Part shown: piece by piece, positions 1 to 11,580 of the stretch | How positions within the stretch are numbered: position 1 is the first letter of the stretch | How the letters are laid out: the number at the start of each line of letters is the position of its first letter | NCBI GenBank assembly: GCA_009760855.2 | Contig: WPIO01000101.1 | Location: 856,001 to 920,000 of the forward strand | From: Cristatella mucedo | Taxonomy: Eukaryota > Bryozoa > Phylactolaemata > Cristatellidae | DNA: 64,000 nucleotides | Reading direction: 5' to 3' | The notes under the pieces: model-generated | Told to the model about the DNA's origin: nothing | What the model saw: the letters and a program-made list of their open reading frames with translations, nothing else | Database searches by the model: none | Position numbers and translations under genes: made by a program

Positions 1-596
1 TTACTGCGCTTATGCGACGCCGATGGGCAGCTCGCGACTCTCTTCGTACGCCTCCTCGCCGAGCGAGGCAAAGCGGAGCGTTTTCTTCTGAGCCTCCACC
101 CTTTATTCATATATTAGAGCTTAGAGCGAAGTCGCGGCTTGAAACTGGCTTTAATAAAATTCTCGGCCATACCGCGAGTCTAATGAGACAGGATTGGCGT
201 TGTAAGCCTTCATTTATGCTGATAGAATTTTTTAATTGGACAGTAATGAGTAGACTTTCTTAGAATCCAGAGGCTTATATTGCGAAGGATCGATACCAAA
301 GTAAACATAAATAATAAATGACATCCTGCTATAAAGCAGGTTTTAAGTAGAGTGCGACAAGTGTCATCAGACCCAGGACTTGCATGTGAAGAAACATCGA
401 ATACACACATTAGTCCTCGACTCACCGTCTTTTGGCAGTAAGCCGCACCTGGAACTCTTTCGGCCAAAGTACGATATCCTGCTTAGTTCTACCAAGTAGT
501 TGTTTATCAAATTTATACAGAATTGATAAAGCTCCGCTTTCGATCGTAGGCAACCTCCAGTAATATATATAATAGTCGGAAAACGCGATCAATAGC
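1..596. other. Unassigned left-edge sequence
   Basis: No coding region, RNA gene or repeat family could be supported. Short open frames on both strands lack splice signals or recognisable motifs. The stretch may be intronic or intergenic DNA next to the minus-strand frame that follows. Confidence 0.4.
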
Positions 597-1187
597 TCAC
601 GGTGAGTTGCAGCTGTCGGTATGCTTAATCAAATGGCGATGCAGATATTTGAAATGGTGGGTGCTACTGTACTGCAGAATACAGCTCGATCCCGGATTGT
701 CAGTAAACTCGAAATGTTCATGTCCACCATCGACCATCTTCTTCGCTTCTACGAAGCAAGAATACTGCTCGGGGATTCCAGTGGTCACTGAGCAGATGGT
801 TTCTCCAAATCTTTCGTATTCAAGCTAAAACTGACTGGAAACCTGTTTGATCAGTGTAGTCCCTGCCGGACGGCAACGCCTCATCGTCGCGCTCATCAAC
901 TCTCTCTTTCCTTCACTCCCGTCACTATTAAAATCGTCACTAAATTTGTCTCCCAGGCTGAAAAGACAATCAAACTTCAAGAACCTGTCCCGTAAGTTCT
1001 CCCTATGAGGTGCATAGATATGTTTCTGCACATCATAACGAATATTGTAAACATGTCTCTGACTAGCAGCTAAGTACCCTCCCATCTGGAAACAGAGATT
1101 GTCATGGCATGCCTTCACTACATAGTAAGCCCCGGATCGAGAGAATTTACGTACATGTTGTCCAGTATCTATTCTGCCATCCATATC
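597..1187 (-). pseudogene. Unrecognised minus-strand coding-like frame with one stop
   Basis: Reading the minus strand, one frame runs from about 1187 down to 597 and is interrupted only by a TAG at 825-827. The upstream part gives about 119 residues and includes the stretch GAYYVVKACHDNLCFQMGGY. The downstream part resumes in the same frame with VTTGIPEQYSCFVEAKKM and ends at TGA. Close to 200 codons with one stop is longer than expected by chance in this composition. A GTGAGC donor-like site lies at about 599-594, so the 3' limit could be a splice site rather than the TGA. I do not recognise the protein family. It could be an exon of a host gene carrying a recent stop, a decayed gene, or coincidence. 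No neighbouring exon was found. Confidence 0.3.
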
Positions 1188-1499
1188 CCAGACACTTCAA
1201 TGCGCTAGTTTCGTCATATTTCAGTTACTTTTCTGTGAGGACTAGCACCCATTATAAGAGTTGTGTATGGTGCAAAGCACCTCGATCCAGAAGACAAATC
1301 TTGCTCTATTGATAGCAAAGAAAGTTTAAGATTATAGCAACTACCACTGCCTGCCGGAAAGACTTTGTCGAGGAGCTGCTGGGTGATCAAGCCGCTTCAA
1401 ACGTTCGTCCCGTTAGCTGCTCATGGTCTGCATCTGCCAACTCAGGAGGTGAGCCTTTGTTTAAATCTCGGGCATGCAACTTGTTATTCCTCTAGCTTT

Positions 1500-2279
1500 G
1501 CTGCCTATAATTTAATAAAAAACATGGCATGCCGATATTGCTTGCGTTTAAATTCGTTTTGTAAAATTCAAGTCCATGCATTTGCTATATCCCGTCTTGA
1601 CTTCTGTAACTCATTGCTTGCTGGCCTACCGGCGTGAGCATTCAGGTACTTACAGCTGGTGCACAAGTCTGCAGCTAGGCTTGTCTGTCATGAGCGTCGC
1701 AGTTGCTATATCGCACCAATTCTCGCCGACCTGCACTGGCTACCAGTCAAGCAACGGGTCGACTTCAAAGTTTTGTCGCTCACTTTTAGGTCACTTTATT
1801 CTTTGGCTCCAGCATATCTCTCAGATCTACTCCACCACCAGGCAAAGCCTCGTACCACCCGCTTTTCGGCATCCAACAGTTTACCACTACCTCGTACAAA
1901 CCCCAAATCCTTTGAAGACCGTGCATTTAGTTCGTATGCTCCCAAAGCCTGGAACTCCCTCCCGACTTGCGTCAGAATATCCCCTGACTTGACCACATTT
2001 AAAAAGAACAACAACACACCTATTTAGGACAACATTTAGTGGGTCCCTGTGATTCGTCCTTGATGTGCTTATGCGTGCTGACACTGTGCATGCTGCCACT
2101 AACCACATTTGCATGCTGACCCTGTTCATGTCACTCCGAACTATGCTATTCATATTGTTTATCAACCAGGATATTACTCGCCATTCAATCGCGTTTCCAT
2201 TTGCAGCAAATCTAAAACGCCTAGAAAGAGATTGAGTTCTCTGAGTGCGCTTTATTCAGTGTATTGTATCATTATGATC
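1500..2279 (+). mobile_element. LINE A (CR1/L2-type) 3' copy, 5'-truncated
   Basis: This is the end of a non-LTR retrotransposon. The end of the reverse transcriptase gives ISRLDFCNSLLAGLP. It is followed in another frame by the typical C-terminal segment of this group, with LHWLPVKQRVDFKVLSLTF, then APAYLSDLL and YAPKAWNSLPTCVR. The 3' UTR contains the repeated GCTGACACTGTGCATGC-type words. The copy ends in the family terminus (CCTAGAAAGAGATTGAGTTC, then a degraded GCGCTTT segment) and lacks a clean (ATT)n tail. The protein is split between frames, so the copy is dead. Confidence 0.85.
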
Positions 2280-2465
2280 AATTCTCAGATATCGCCAGCA
2301 AGTTTCAATCTGGTTTTAAAACTAACCATTTCACACTGCTCTTGTTAGTATTCATAATGATCTGCTGAGAAGTGCTGTTTAGGATGGAACTTTTCTGCTG
2401 GTTTTTCAATATTTTTAAGTTTTAGATAAAAGTCTTGACCAGCAAATCCTAAAGTGTGGCTTTAT
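2280..2465 (+). mobile_element. LINE A reverse-transcriptase fragment
   Basis: Directly after the LINE A terminus, the plus strand reads IASKFQSGFKTNHFT. This matches the ASKFQSGFRANHSTESALL block of the better LINE A copy at 62.1 kb. It is followed by a decayed NDLLRSA and a degraded LDLSAAFDTIDH block. It is therefore an older RT piece lying behind another copy's 3' end, either a separate insertion or a rearranged part of one. Confidence 0.65.
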
Positions 2466-2519
2466 CTGTGAACAAGGTAGCCAAGAAACTGTCTCTCACG
2501 CAGTGATGAGCATAGCCAA

Positions 2520-3060
2520 TTCAGAACGACAGTCAAGGCAGTGCGTGTTATGCAGGAGAGTTTTTTTTATAGTGCACTCAAAGCCTAAGAGGCTTTCGGT
2601 ATGCATTAGGTGGCCACGAGACTTTATCTCACAAAGCTAAGAAAAAGTGAGAAACCTAGATGAATCAGTAGGGTAGTTGAGGCAGTGAGTAGCATGGAAG
2701 TAGAAGCTCAGGACCACTGGAAAGATTGCGCAATTGCCGGCCGCAGAAGGCCTTGCTTCATTAGAACGATAGCAGTAAGTTCTGCCGTTTAGGTCATACA
2801 TATCAAAAGCCTAGTAGCCAGCTGTCTGTAAGCAATGGAATTTAACAACTAATTTACTGTCCATCGAGGATCCAAGGGCGTGACAAGGCTTAAACTTGGG
2901 CACCAGTTCAGTTTTGCATGAATTGGCTACGCCATAGCGGGTATTTTGTTTCAGAGTAAGAATCCAAGAATCTGTCGATAGCCACGGGGCCATCACAGCT
3001 CCTTTAGCAAGGGAGACCTGCGACAAAACCACTTGAGCTGTTTGACTAACCTTGCAGCCA
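2520..3060 (-). mobile_element. LINE B 3' fragment
   Basis: The stretch is closely similar to the 3' part of the LINE B copy at 8.3-9.1 kb, in the same orientation. Shared segments include ATGCAGGAGAG, CCTAAGAGGCTTTCGGT, GTAGCATGGAAGTAG and GCTCAGGACCACTG. The minus-strand frame at 2811-3032 encodes a decayed piece of the C-terminal segment. It is a 5'-truncated, decayed copy. Confidence 0.75.
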
Positions 3061-3389
3061 TTTTCACTAACACAACTCTTGAAATCTGAACTCTTTGACT
3101 GAATACTTGCTTTTTATGGCAGCTCAATCAAAACGGAATATCTGAATTCCAGCTGAAATAGAAATATAGAGAGCGAGAACAATTTTTAGTCAGCCGCCGC
3201 AATAGATAATTCATTATCTTCAACAAAAATTAAACTTCGGGTTCGCTCGGAAAGCTGTCTTCCTAACGCAGCTTTCAACCTTTAGGCCGCTATCAAAGAG
3301 GACGCCTGCATTCGCAGTATACGATGATAGTCACATTGCAGCATAATCAACTACAAGAGCAAACTAGAATCTGGGAGTGGCCTTGAAGC

Positions 3390-4290
3390 ATGTGGCGCTT
3401 TGGGGGAGTTCGTTCTTAGAAGTCTGGAGTTCCAGGGGGTAGGGGGTTTGTTCTTATGTCCTCTTCCTTTTACTATAGATACTCAGTCTCCGATTTCATC
3501 ACCGAACATAATTTCGCTTTTTATTTCTATGCCAATGACATCCAGCTCTAATTATCTGACGGGCCTTCTCAGCTTAGCATCTCGTCCAACTTACTAACAG
3601 CTCAGTAGCGGTTTGCAGGGACTAAATTTGCATTTGGATGCCAACTTAATTCCGGAAGATTAACGATGATATGGCTAATCTATTAGTTGTGGACATATCT
3701 AGCATCTACTGAATGTTAGAAGATCTCAACCTCAAGATTGATTCATCACTTCCGTGACTTCTGCCGGTATTCTGGGTGGGCTATCGCAGAACGACTTACC
3801 ATCGATGAGCACACTTGCTCCTAAGTCAAGTTGGACTACTTTCGCGTAAATACTATGACCAGATCAAGGCCTCCTTACATAAAAGTACGGCCACCTAACT
3901 AGTTCTCACGCTTGTGACATTGCATCTAAGTTACTAAAACTCACTGTATGTAGGAGTCTCGGCCTGTCCTAATCGATGTCTCCGACTTGTATGAAGCACG
4001 ACAGGTTGTGTAGGCCGTCTTCAACGGCGTAGCTGTTATGCCTGCACTACCGCTGTCTGAGATTCCCTGAGTTTATCAAGTTTATGCTTTCGCATCTCAT
4101 CATTTCGCCACTCGTAACAATACATTGAAATACTTCGGAGATCGGACCTTCAGCTTGTAGGCATCGAGAGTCTGGAACTCACTTTAAGCCTCGGTCACTG
4201 CTGGCAATGGCCTTGTATCGGTCAAGTCTCGGCTAAAAGCGCTTATGTTCCATACCGTTTTCTATTCGTCCCAGAATGCTTGTCATTTTT
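3390..4290 (+). mobile_element. LINE C: highly decayed CR1/L2-like copy
   Basis: No long frame survives, but frame-by-frame reading shows the LINE order. A decayed GVPQGS box reads GVPGGRGFVL at about 3430. It is followed by FAFYFYANDIQL, the YADD active-site motif with D changed to N, then LSDGPSQL. The C-terminal segment at about 4120-4250 reads YFGDRTFSL, ASRVWNSL and VKSRLKALMFHTVF. Stops occur throughout. The residues differ from LINE A and LINE B, so this is a third, older lineage. Confidence 0.65.
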
Positions 4291-4850
4291 GTTCCTGCGC
4301 GATTTTCTGCTTTGCACTTGAATGATTTAGTACCTGTTGCTGGCAAGTCGTGCTCTGCTCATCGGTTGCCCTGATTTATTTCTCGTTAGCCATTTACAAA
4401 GTTGTGAAAGCACGATGGTCGTCTGTTCTCGCGTGCTTGTCTAGGAATGATGCCGAGTATGTCACCAACCCTCAGTTATCTATTTTCTTGCAGCGAGTTT
4501 TAAAGAGCCCTTAAAGTGATTTAGTTCTCTCGGGGCACTGCATCAGTATGCTATGTTTTACTATGATTATTAAACGTATTATTGATACTTGACCATATCC
4601 CAAGAAGGTAGCGAAAGTAGCTACCATCAACTGACCAAAAAGACACGACCCGTGAAAATGGCTTTCGAATGCAGTAATACCCCAACCGGCTGCTTGAATC
4701 AAGGCATCTCATGTTGATACTTTCGTAAGCTTTCCAACGAACCGTGACATAGCGTCTGCTGAGTGATTGCAAAAACCAACCAGCTTAAGAGCAACGGCCA
4801 ACATAAATCCAAATTCAAGTTCACTGATGCCAGAAAGATGGACCGGTGCT
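4291..4850. other. No supported feature
   Basis: Frames here, such as the minus-strand frames at 4511-4772, are short and overlap each other, and I recognise no family. Nothing else was seen. Confidence 0.35.
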
Positions 4851-4859
4851 ATAAATTGG

Positions 4860-5045
4860 TGGGTGAAGCGCAGCTGCAGCATAAGCCTCAGTAACTGCAG
4901 CAGCTGTGGCTGATACAGCTGCAAAGTGATAGGTATTGTGCGTCAGCAGCAGTAGCGCCAGCCTCAGCAAGTGCAGCAGCAGTGGCAGTGATAGAGGCTG
5001 CAAAGAATGCGGTCGAGTGCATCACAACAGCATTTATGGAACTGG
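4860..5045 (+). repeat. Duplicated GCA-rich, alanine-coding module
   Basis: Two adjacent, similar units of roughly 70 bases share the order GCCTCAG, GCAGCAG, GTGGC, then GCTGCAAAG. On the plus strand they read as alanine-rich peptides: ASVTAAAVADTAAK, then ASASAAAVAVIEAAKNAVE followed by ITTAFMELADAAIL and a stop. The first unit carries a stop. It may be a decayed alanine-rich coding repeat or a simple compound trinucleotide repeat. Confidence 0.5.
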
Positions 5046-5960
5046 CGGATGCTGCGATACTATAAAAATCTTAAGGCCAGTTGGCACTGACCAGAAATAA
5101 AAGCAACTAAGTTATCTGGTCAAATTCGACGGCGAATTCGAATTCGACTAAAATTCTCAAAAAATTAACATTCTGTTTTTATTCATCTACATTGGCTAAG
5201 ATAGGATCGCTAAGGAGGAGCCAATTTTTTATCAATGTCATTGCCAGGACCTCTGCCGAAGTAAGCGCTCTCTGTACCGTTTGATCTCATCTCCCTAATT
5301 CTAGAGCAAGACGATGCTCGCACTGTACTGCCATGCCTGTATATATGTTAGATTAAGACCTTATTTACAAAAGCCAGCTCTCAAAATTCAATTTGTTTAA
5401 GATATCCTAATAAAGCATCTTGAGACAAATTATCAGAGACCAAACTACACGGCCTGCCTCTATGTAAGGTGGAAATACGTTTGCAATACTTGAATTATGC
5501 CAATACAATTCTCAGAGCGAGGGTGCTCGAAACCCAAGGGCACAAACGATATAGCTGCTAAGATCATATCAAGATGTGATGGATTGCGAACGACAGTTTT
5601 TAAAGATAAGAATAATGAAAATCAGAAAATCTATATGTCATTTGCATTCTTTGAAGGAAAGTACTGTTTACATGATCTTATGATTAATTTTTTTGTCTGG
5701 AGTGGAGCAATTGCTACGAAGCTTAATTCGGTGCCAATAACGTGGGCTGCACGCCTGACACCCAAGAGACTGCTTATTTAAACATCGAAAGAAAAGGTTG
5801 ATGATAACCGTAGTGACTTCGTTGGCAATATGCGGGCCCGATAGCTAGATCAGCCGCATTTCTGAATAGCTTGCTAGCATGCATTGTGGTGTCTGACGAC
5901 GTTTTTCACAAGCGAGGCCTTGTGAGCCTAACCAGGCACTCGGTGTCTCCGAAAGTTGTT
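5046..5960. other. No recognised gene
   Basis: A plus-strand frame of 94 codons at 5497-5781 is open but has no recognised motif. A small GAATTCGAATTC palindrome occurs near 5140. No transposon or RNA gene could be supported. Confidence 0.35.
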
Positions 5961-5961
5961 T

Positions 5962-7684
<1,723 letters not shown>

Positions 7685-7869
7685 TTTGCATGCTGACCCA
7701 GTGCATGTAACCCCTAACCATGTTATTCATTTTGTTTGTTTTTCAAGCATGATTTTACTTACTATTCTATTGCGTATCACTTTGCAGCAAATGTAAAGCG
7801 CCTAGAAAGAGATTAAGTTCTCTGAGGGCGCTTTATCAAGTGCAATATTATTATTATTATTATTATTAT
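7685..7869 (+). mobile_element. LINE A 3' UTR with (ATT)n tail
   Basis: This solo 3' end contains ATGCTGACCCAGTGCATG, CCCTAACCATGTTATTCATT and the terminus GCGCCTAGAAAGAGATTAAG followed by GGGCGCTTTATCAAGTGCA and (ATT)7. No coding part remains. It abuts a LINE B end in the opposite orientation. Confidence 0.9.
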
Positions 7870-8100
7870 GTGGGTTTTACGAAGGAGAGTCGTTTATTCG
7901 TTCGTTCACTCAATGCCTAAGCGGCTTTCGGTACGCATTTTATAGCCAGCCGACTTCATCTCACTCAACAAAGAGAAAATGAGACGTATAACTGAGTCAG
8001 GAGAGCAGTTGAGTTAATGAGTAGCACGGAAGTAGCAGCTCAGGACAGCTGAAAAGGATGAGCCATTGTCGGCAGCAGGAGAGTAAATGTCGTCGCTGGG
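7870..8100 (-). mobile_element. LINE B 3' fragment
   Basis: The fragment matches the 3' UTR of the LINE B copy at 8.4 kb: ACGAAGGAGAG, CCTAAGCGGCTTTCGGTACG, then GTAGCACGGAAGTAGCAGCT. It lies immediately against the (ATT)n tail of the preceding LINE A, so the two elements meet tail to tail. It is truncated before the coding region. Confidence 0.8.
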
Positions 8101-8327
8101 TACAGGTACCTGCTCTATCTGCTCTTTATTTCCTCCTCTTCTCTTTTTTCCAACGTGCATTCTCACCCCTTCCTTCCTCTTCTTTCCTCTTCCTCCTTTA
8201 GGTTAATTGTTAGTGACAATAGTGCTATCCATCATGTACAATCAACTTTGGCGAGGCCCATGCGCATTACTGAATGATTTGAATGATTATGCGTTTTCCA
8301 CAGCAATCTGCTGCACAAGTAATGCAT
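8101..8327. other. Pyrimidine-rich spacer
   Basis: A tract of about 90 bases at 8110-8205 is dominated by C and T and ends in CTTCCTCCTTTAG, which looks like a 3' splice acceptor on the plus strand. No convincing exon follows it. The rest is featureless. Confidence 0.4.
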
Positions 8328-10985
8328 GTGTATGTATGTATGTATGTATCTCCGTCTGTAACTTCACAAAGTCATAAAGACCACGTGGGTGTTACGCAGG
8401 AGAGTTTTGCATAGCGCACTCACAGCCTAAGCCGCTTTCGGTACTCATTCGGTAGCATGCAGACTTCGTCTCGTGCAACAAAGAGAAAGTGGGAAGCAAA
8501 GCAGAGTCAGAAGAGCAGTTGTAGTAGTCAGTAGCATGGAAGTAGCCGCTCAGGACCACTGAACAGGATGAGCCATAGTCGGCAGCAGGAGAGTAGTTGT
8601 CGTTGCATAAGAATTGTGGAAGCGAGTTCCACAGTCTTAGACCTGCAGAGCTAAAGCTTCTGTCGCCAACGGTCTTTAAGCGGAGGAATGAAATAGCTAA
8701 TTTATTGTCCACACAGAACCTGAGGGCACGAAGAGGCTGAAACTGGTGCAGCAGTTCAGCTAGGTACAAAGGAGCCCAGCCGTGGCGAGCTTTGTGGGTC
8801 AGAGTAAGACCTTTGCTTTGTATCCCTTGCTCAACCGGCATCCATCCTAGCGCTTTTAGCAAAGGAGACACGTGCTCAAACCTCTGGAACTTGAAGACTA
8901 GTCTTGCAGCCATATTCATAGTCAGCTGCAGTGGCCTAGTTGCTTTCTTTATTAGCCAAGCCAAAAAGGAATTACAATAATCAGGCTGAGACAGAACTAA
9001 GGAGGTAGTTAAATTTTTTACAAGCCACTGTGGAAGACAGCTCCTAATATTGGATAGAGATCGGACGTGATAGCTAGCTATAGAATCAGACTTCTGAATG
9101 AAGCTTTTAAAGTTGAGGCAGCTGTCGAAAACGACAGCTAAATTTTGACCACGTGGTGATGGTTGCACAATAGCATCACCTATTAGAAGAGCGAAGTCTT
9201 GTAATCCAGCCACACGCTTAGGGTGTCCTATGAGCAGCAGTTTGGTTTAATTGTAACTTCATTTCAAGAAGTTTTCCGACATCCAGGATCAAATGTCAGC
9301 AAAGCGAGCATTCAGCTTCTCAGTAGCTGCAGCAGATTCAGACGGTTTGAATGACAAATACAGCTGAGTATCGTCAGCATAAAAGTGATATCCTATTCCA
9401 CGGGCCTTAATCACTTTCCCCAGATGTTGAGCATAAATGAAGAACAGCAAGGGACATAGTACAGACCCTTGAGGGATTCCACAGGTGACCCGTCTCGTGA
9501 GTAAGACCTGACCCCCACAAGACACGGATTGAACACGATCAGACAAGTATGATGTAAACCACGCCAGCGCCTCGTCTGCCAGACTAATCATTGTTCTCAA
9601 TCGTTTAAACAGAACACCGTGATCAACGGTGTTGAAGGCAGCAGACAGATCTAGCAGAGCTAGGGCAATGACATTGCGTCGTCGTTGCCATGTAAAATGT
9701 CATCGTTAACACGGAGATAAGCAGTTTCAGTGAAGTTCTGCCTCTTGAACCCTGATTAAAATGTTTCTGACATTTAATTCTTTTTAATATGTTTAACCAG
9801 CTGCTTAGCAACAATTTTTTCAAGAATCATTAACAAGAAAGGAAGAAGGGAAACTGGGCAATAGTTTGCAGGGACCTTTGTATCTAATCCAGGCTTTTTA
9901 AGTATGTGTCTAACGATTGACGATTTGAAAGACTTGGGGACGACACCTTTTCCCAAAGAAGCATTGGAAATCTTGGTTATGGCAGGGCTAAGTTGGTCTG
10001 CTAGTACAGACCACAGAGATGAGGGTATATTGTCTTCAGGAGCTCATTTTGCTAGACCTTATTAGGGTAGCAACATCGCATGCAGAAACATCGGAGAACC
10101 TTTTAAGGAAGGTCGCAGGTTGTGGAACCGCGATTGATTTAGTCGGAGGGGGCTTTATGAAGGCATGAATGTGCGTAACTTTATAAGTAAAGAAGGCTGA
10201 AAACGTTCGGCTGAGCCCTTAAATATCTGGGGAGTCAGATCTCTCAGCATTGGGCAGAAAATGGTTTACTATCTTTTAAATCTGTTTACGGTCCGACAGG
10301 CAGGAATTCAGCTTTCGGATGAAAAAGGCCCTTGCTTTTTTAAACTTCTTGGTGTAAACTCGAAGGAAGCCTTTGAAATTGACTAAATCTGCATCAGACC
10401 CCGATTTTTCTAACGAAATTAAAGCCTGCGCTTAACTCGGTGCATCTTAAGTTTTTTTGTAAATTGAAAGGACTCTCAATGACTTTGAACACGGATAGAA
10501 GGAACGGGAGCATGCTTGTCAAGAAGCGCTCCTGAGTGTCATGTGCATTGCATCTGTTTGGGTATCGAGGCTGCCGGTCGAGTCTGAATGCAGATCAAGA
10601 AGACCTGCATCACAAACAGATTTCAAAAACTTGTCTATGTCAATGTTTTGTAAGTTACGCCGCTTAACAAGTTCACTATTATCTTGTACGAACAAGGGAG
10701 CAGGAACAGTAAACGAAACCGAACAATGATCCGAGAGGGTCAGTGGGCACGCCACATGGTCAGTGGGGAGGGCATCCTTAGTGCTCACTAGATCTATAAT
10801 ATGGCCACCGACGTGGGTGGTATGATTAATGTGTAGGACCAAACCGAAATTCTCCAGACAGTCAAAAAATGAGCGGACCGGGCTGCTCACAGGGTTGTCA
10901 ACCTGAATATTGAAGTCTCCTAAAATCATCAATAGCCTGTCACACACAAATATTTTAGCAAGGAACTCTGAAAACTCCTCTATAA
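8328..10985 (-). mobile_element. LINE B, best copy: endonuclease, RT and 3' end
   Basis: This is a CR1/L2-type non-LTR retrotransposon on the minus strand. The 5' end of the copy (10985-10520) keeps the second half of an AP-type endonuclease: LMILGDFNIQVDNP, then HTTHVGGHIIDLVST, then LTLSDHCSVSF. The RT begins near 9960 (FKSSIVRHILKKPGLD, NYCPVSLLPF). It continues at 9600-9289 with GIPQGSVLCPLLFFIY and the catalytic FYADDTQLYLSF. The C-terminal segment at 9213-8640 contains SQPDYCNSFLAWL and LRLWNSLPQFL. The 3' end is a (TGTA/TACA)-type repeat near 8330-8350. The protein is spread over several frames with stops, so the copy is inactive. The missing 5' half points to 5' truncation or to interruption at the adjoining LINE A. 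Confidence 0.92.
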
Positions 10986-11580
10986 ACAATTTAATAATAA
11001 TAAGAATAATAATACACTTGATAAAGCGCCCTCGGAGAACTCAGTCTCTTTCTAGGCGGTTTATATTGCTGTAAAGGGAAACGCGATTGAATGGTAAGAA
11101 ATATCATGCTTGATACACAAACAACATGAATAACATTGTTAGAGGCGACATGCACAAGGTCAGCATGCAAATGTGGTTAGTGGCAGCATGAATAGTGTCA
11201 GCACACATAAGCATACAAAGGACGAATCACAGAGACCCACTCAATGCTGTCCTAAATAGGTGTGTTTTTAAGTTCTTTTTAAATGTGGTCAAGTCAGGGG
11301 ATCTTCTGACGCAAGTCGGGAGGGAGTTCCAAACTTTGGGAGCATGTGAACTAAATGCACGGTCTCCAAAGGATTTGAGGTTTGTACGAGGTATTGGTAA
11401 ACTGCTGGATGCCGAAAAGCGGGTGGTACGATGCTTGGCCCGGTGGGGGAGTAGATCTGAGAGATAGGCTGGAGCCAAAGAATAAAGTGACCTAAAAGTG
11501 AGCGACAAAACCTAGAAGTCGATCCGTTACCTGAGTGGCAGCCAGCGACATAACAGCGACCTAAAAGTGAGCGACATAGA
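10986..11580 (-). mobile_element. LINE A 3' copy, abutting LINE B
   Basis: Reading the minus strand, the copy starts near 11580 and ends at 10986 in a degenerate (ATT)n tail. The frame at 11508-11227 gives LTFRSLYSLAPAYLSDLLPH, then FGDRAFSSHAPKVWNSLPTC and LTTFKKNLKTHLFRTAL. The 3' UTR and terminus match the other LINE A ends. A short segment (GACCTAAAAGTGAGCGAC) occurs twice, at about 11488 and 11556, marking a small rearrangement at its 5' end. The tail lies directly against the broken 5' end of LINE B. Confidence 0.88.
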
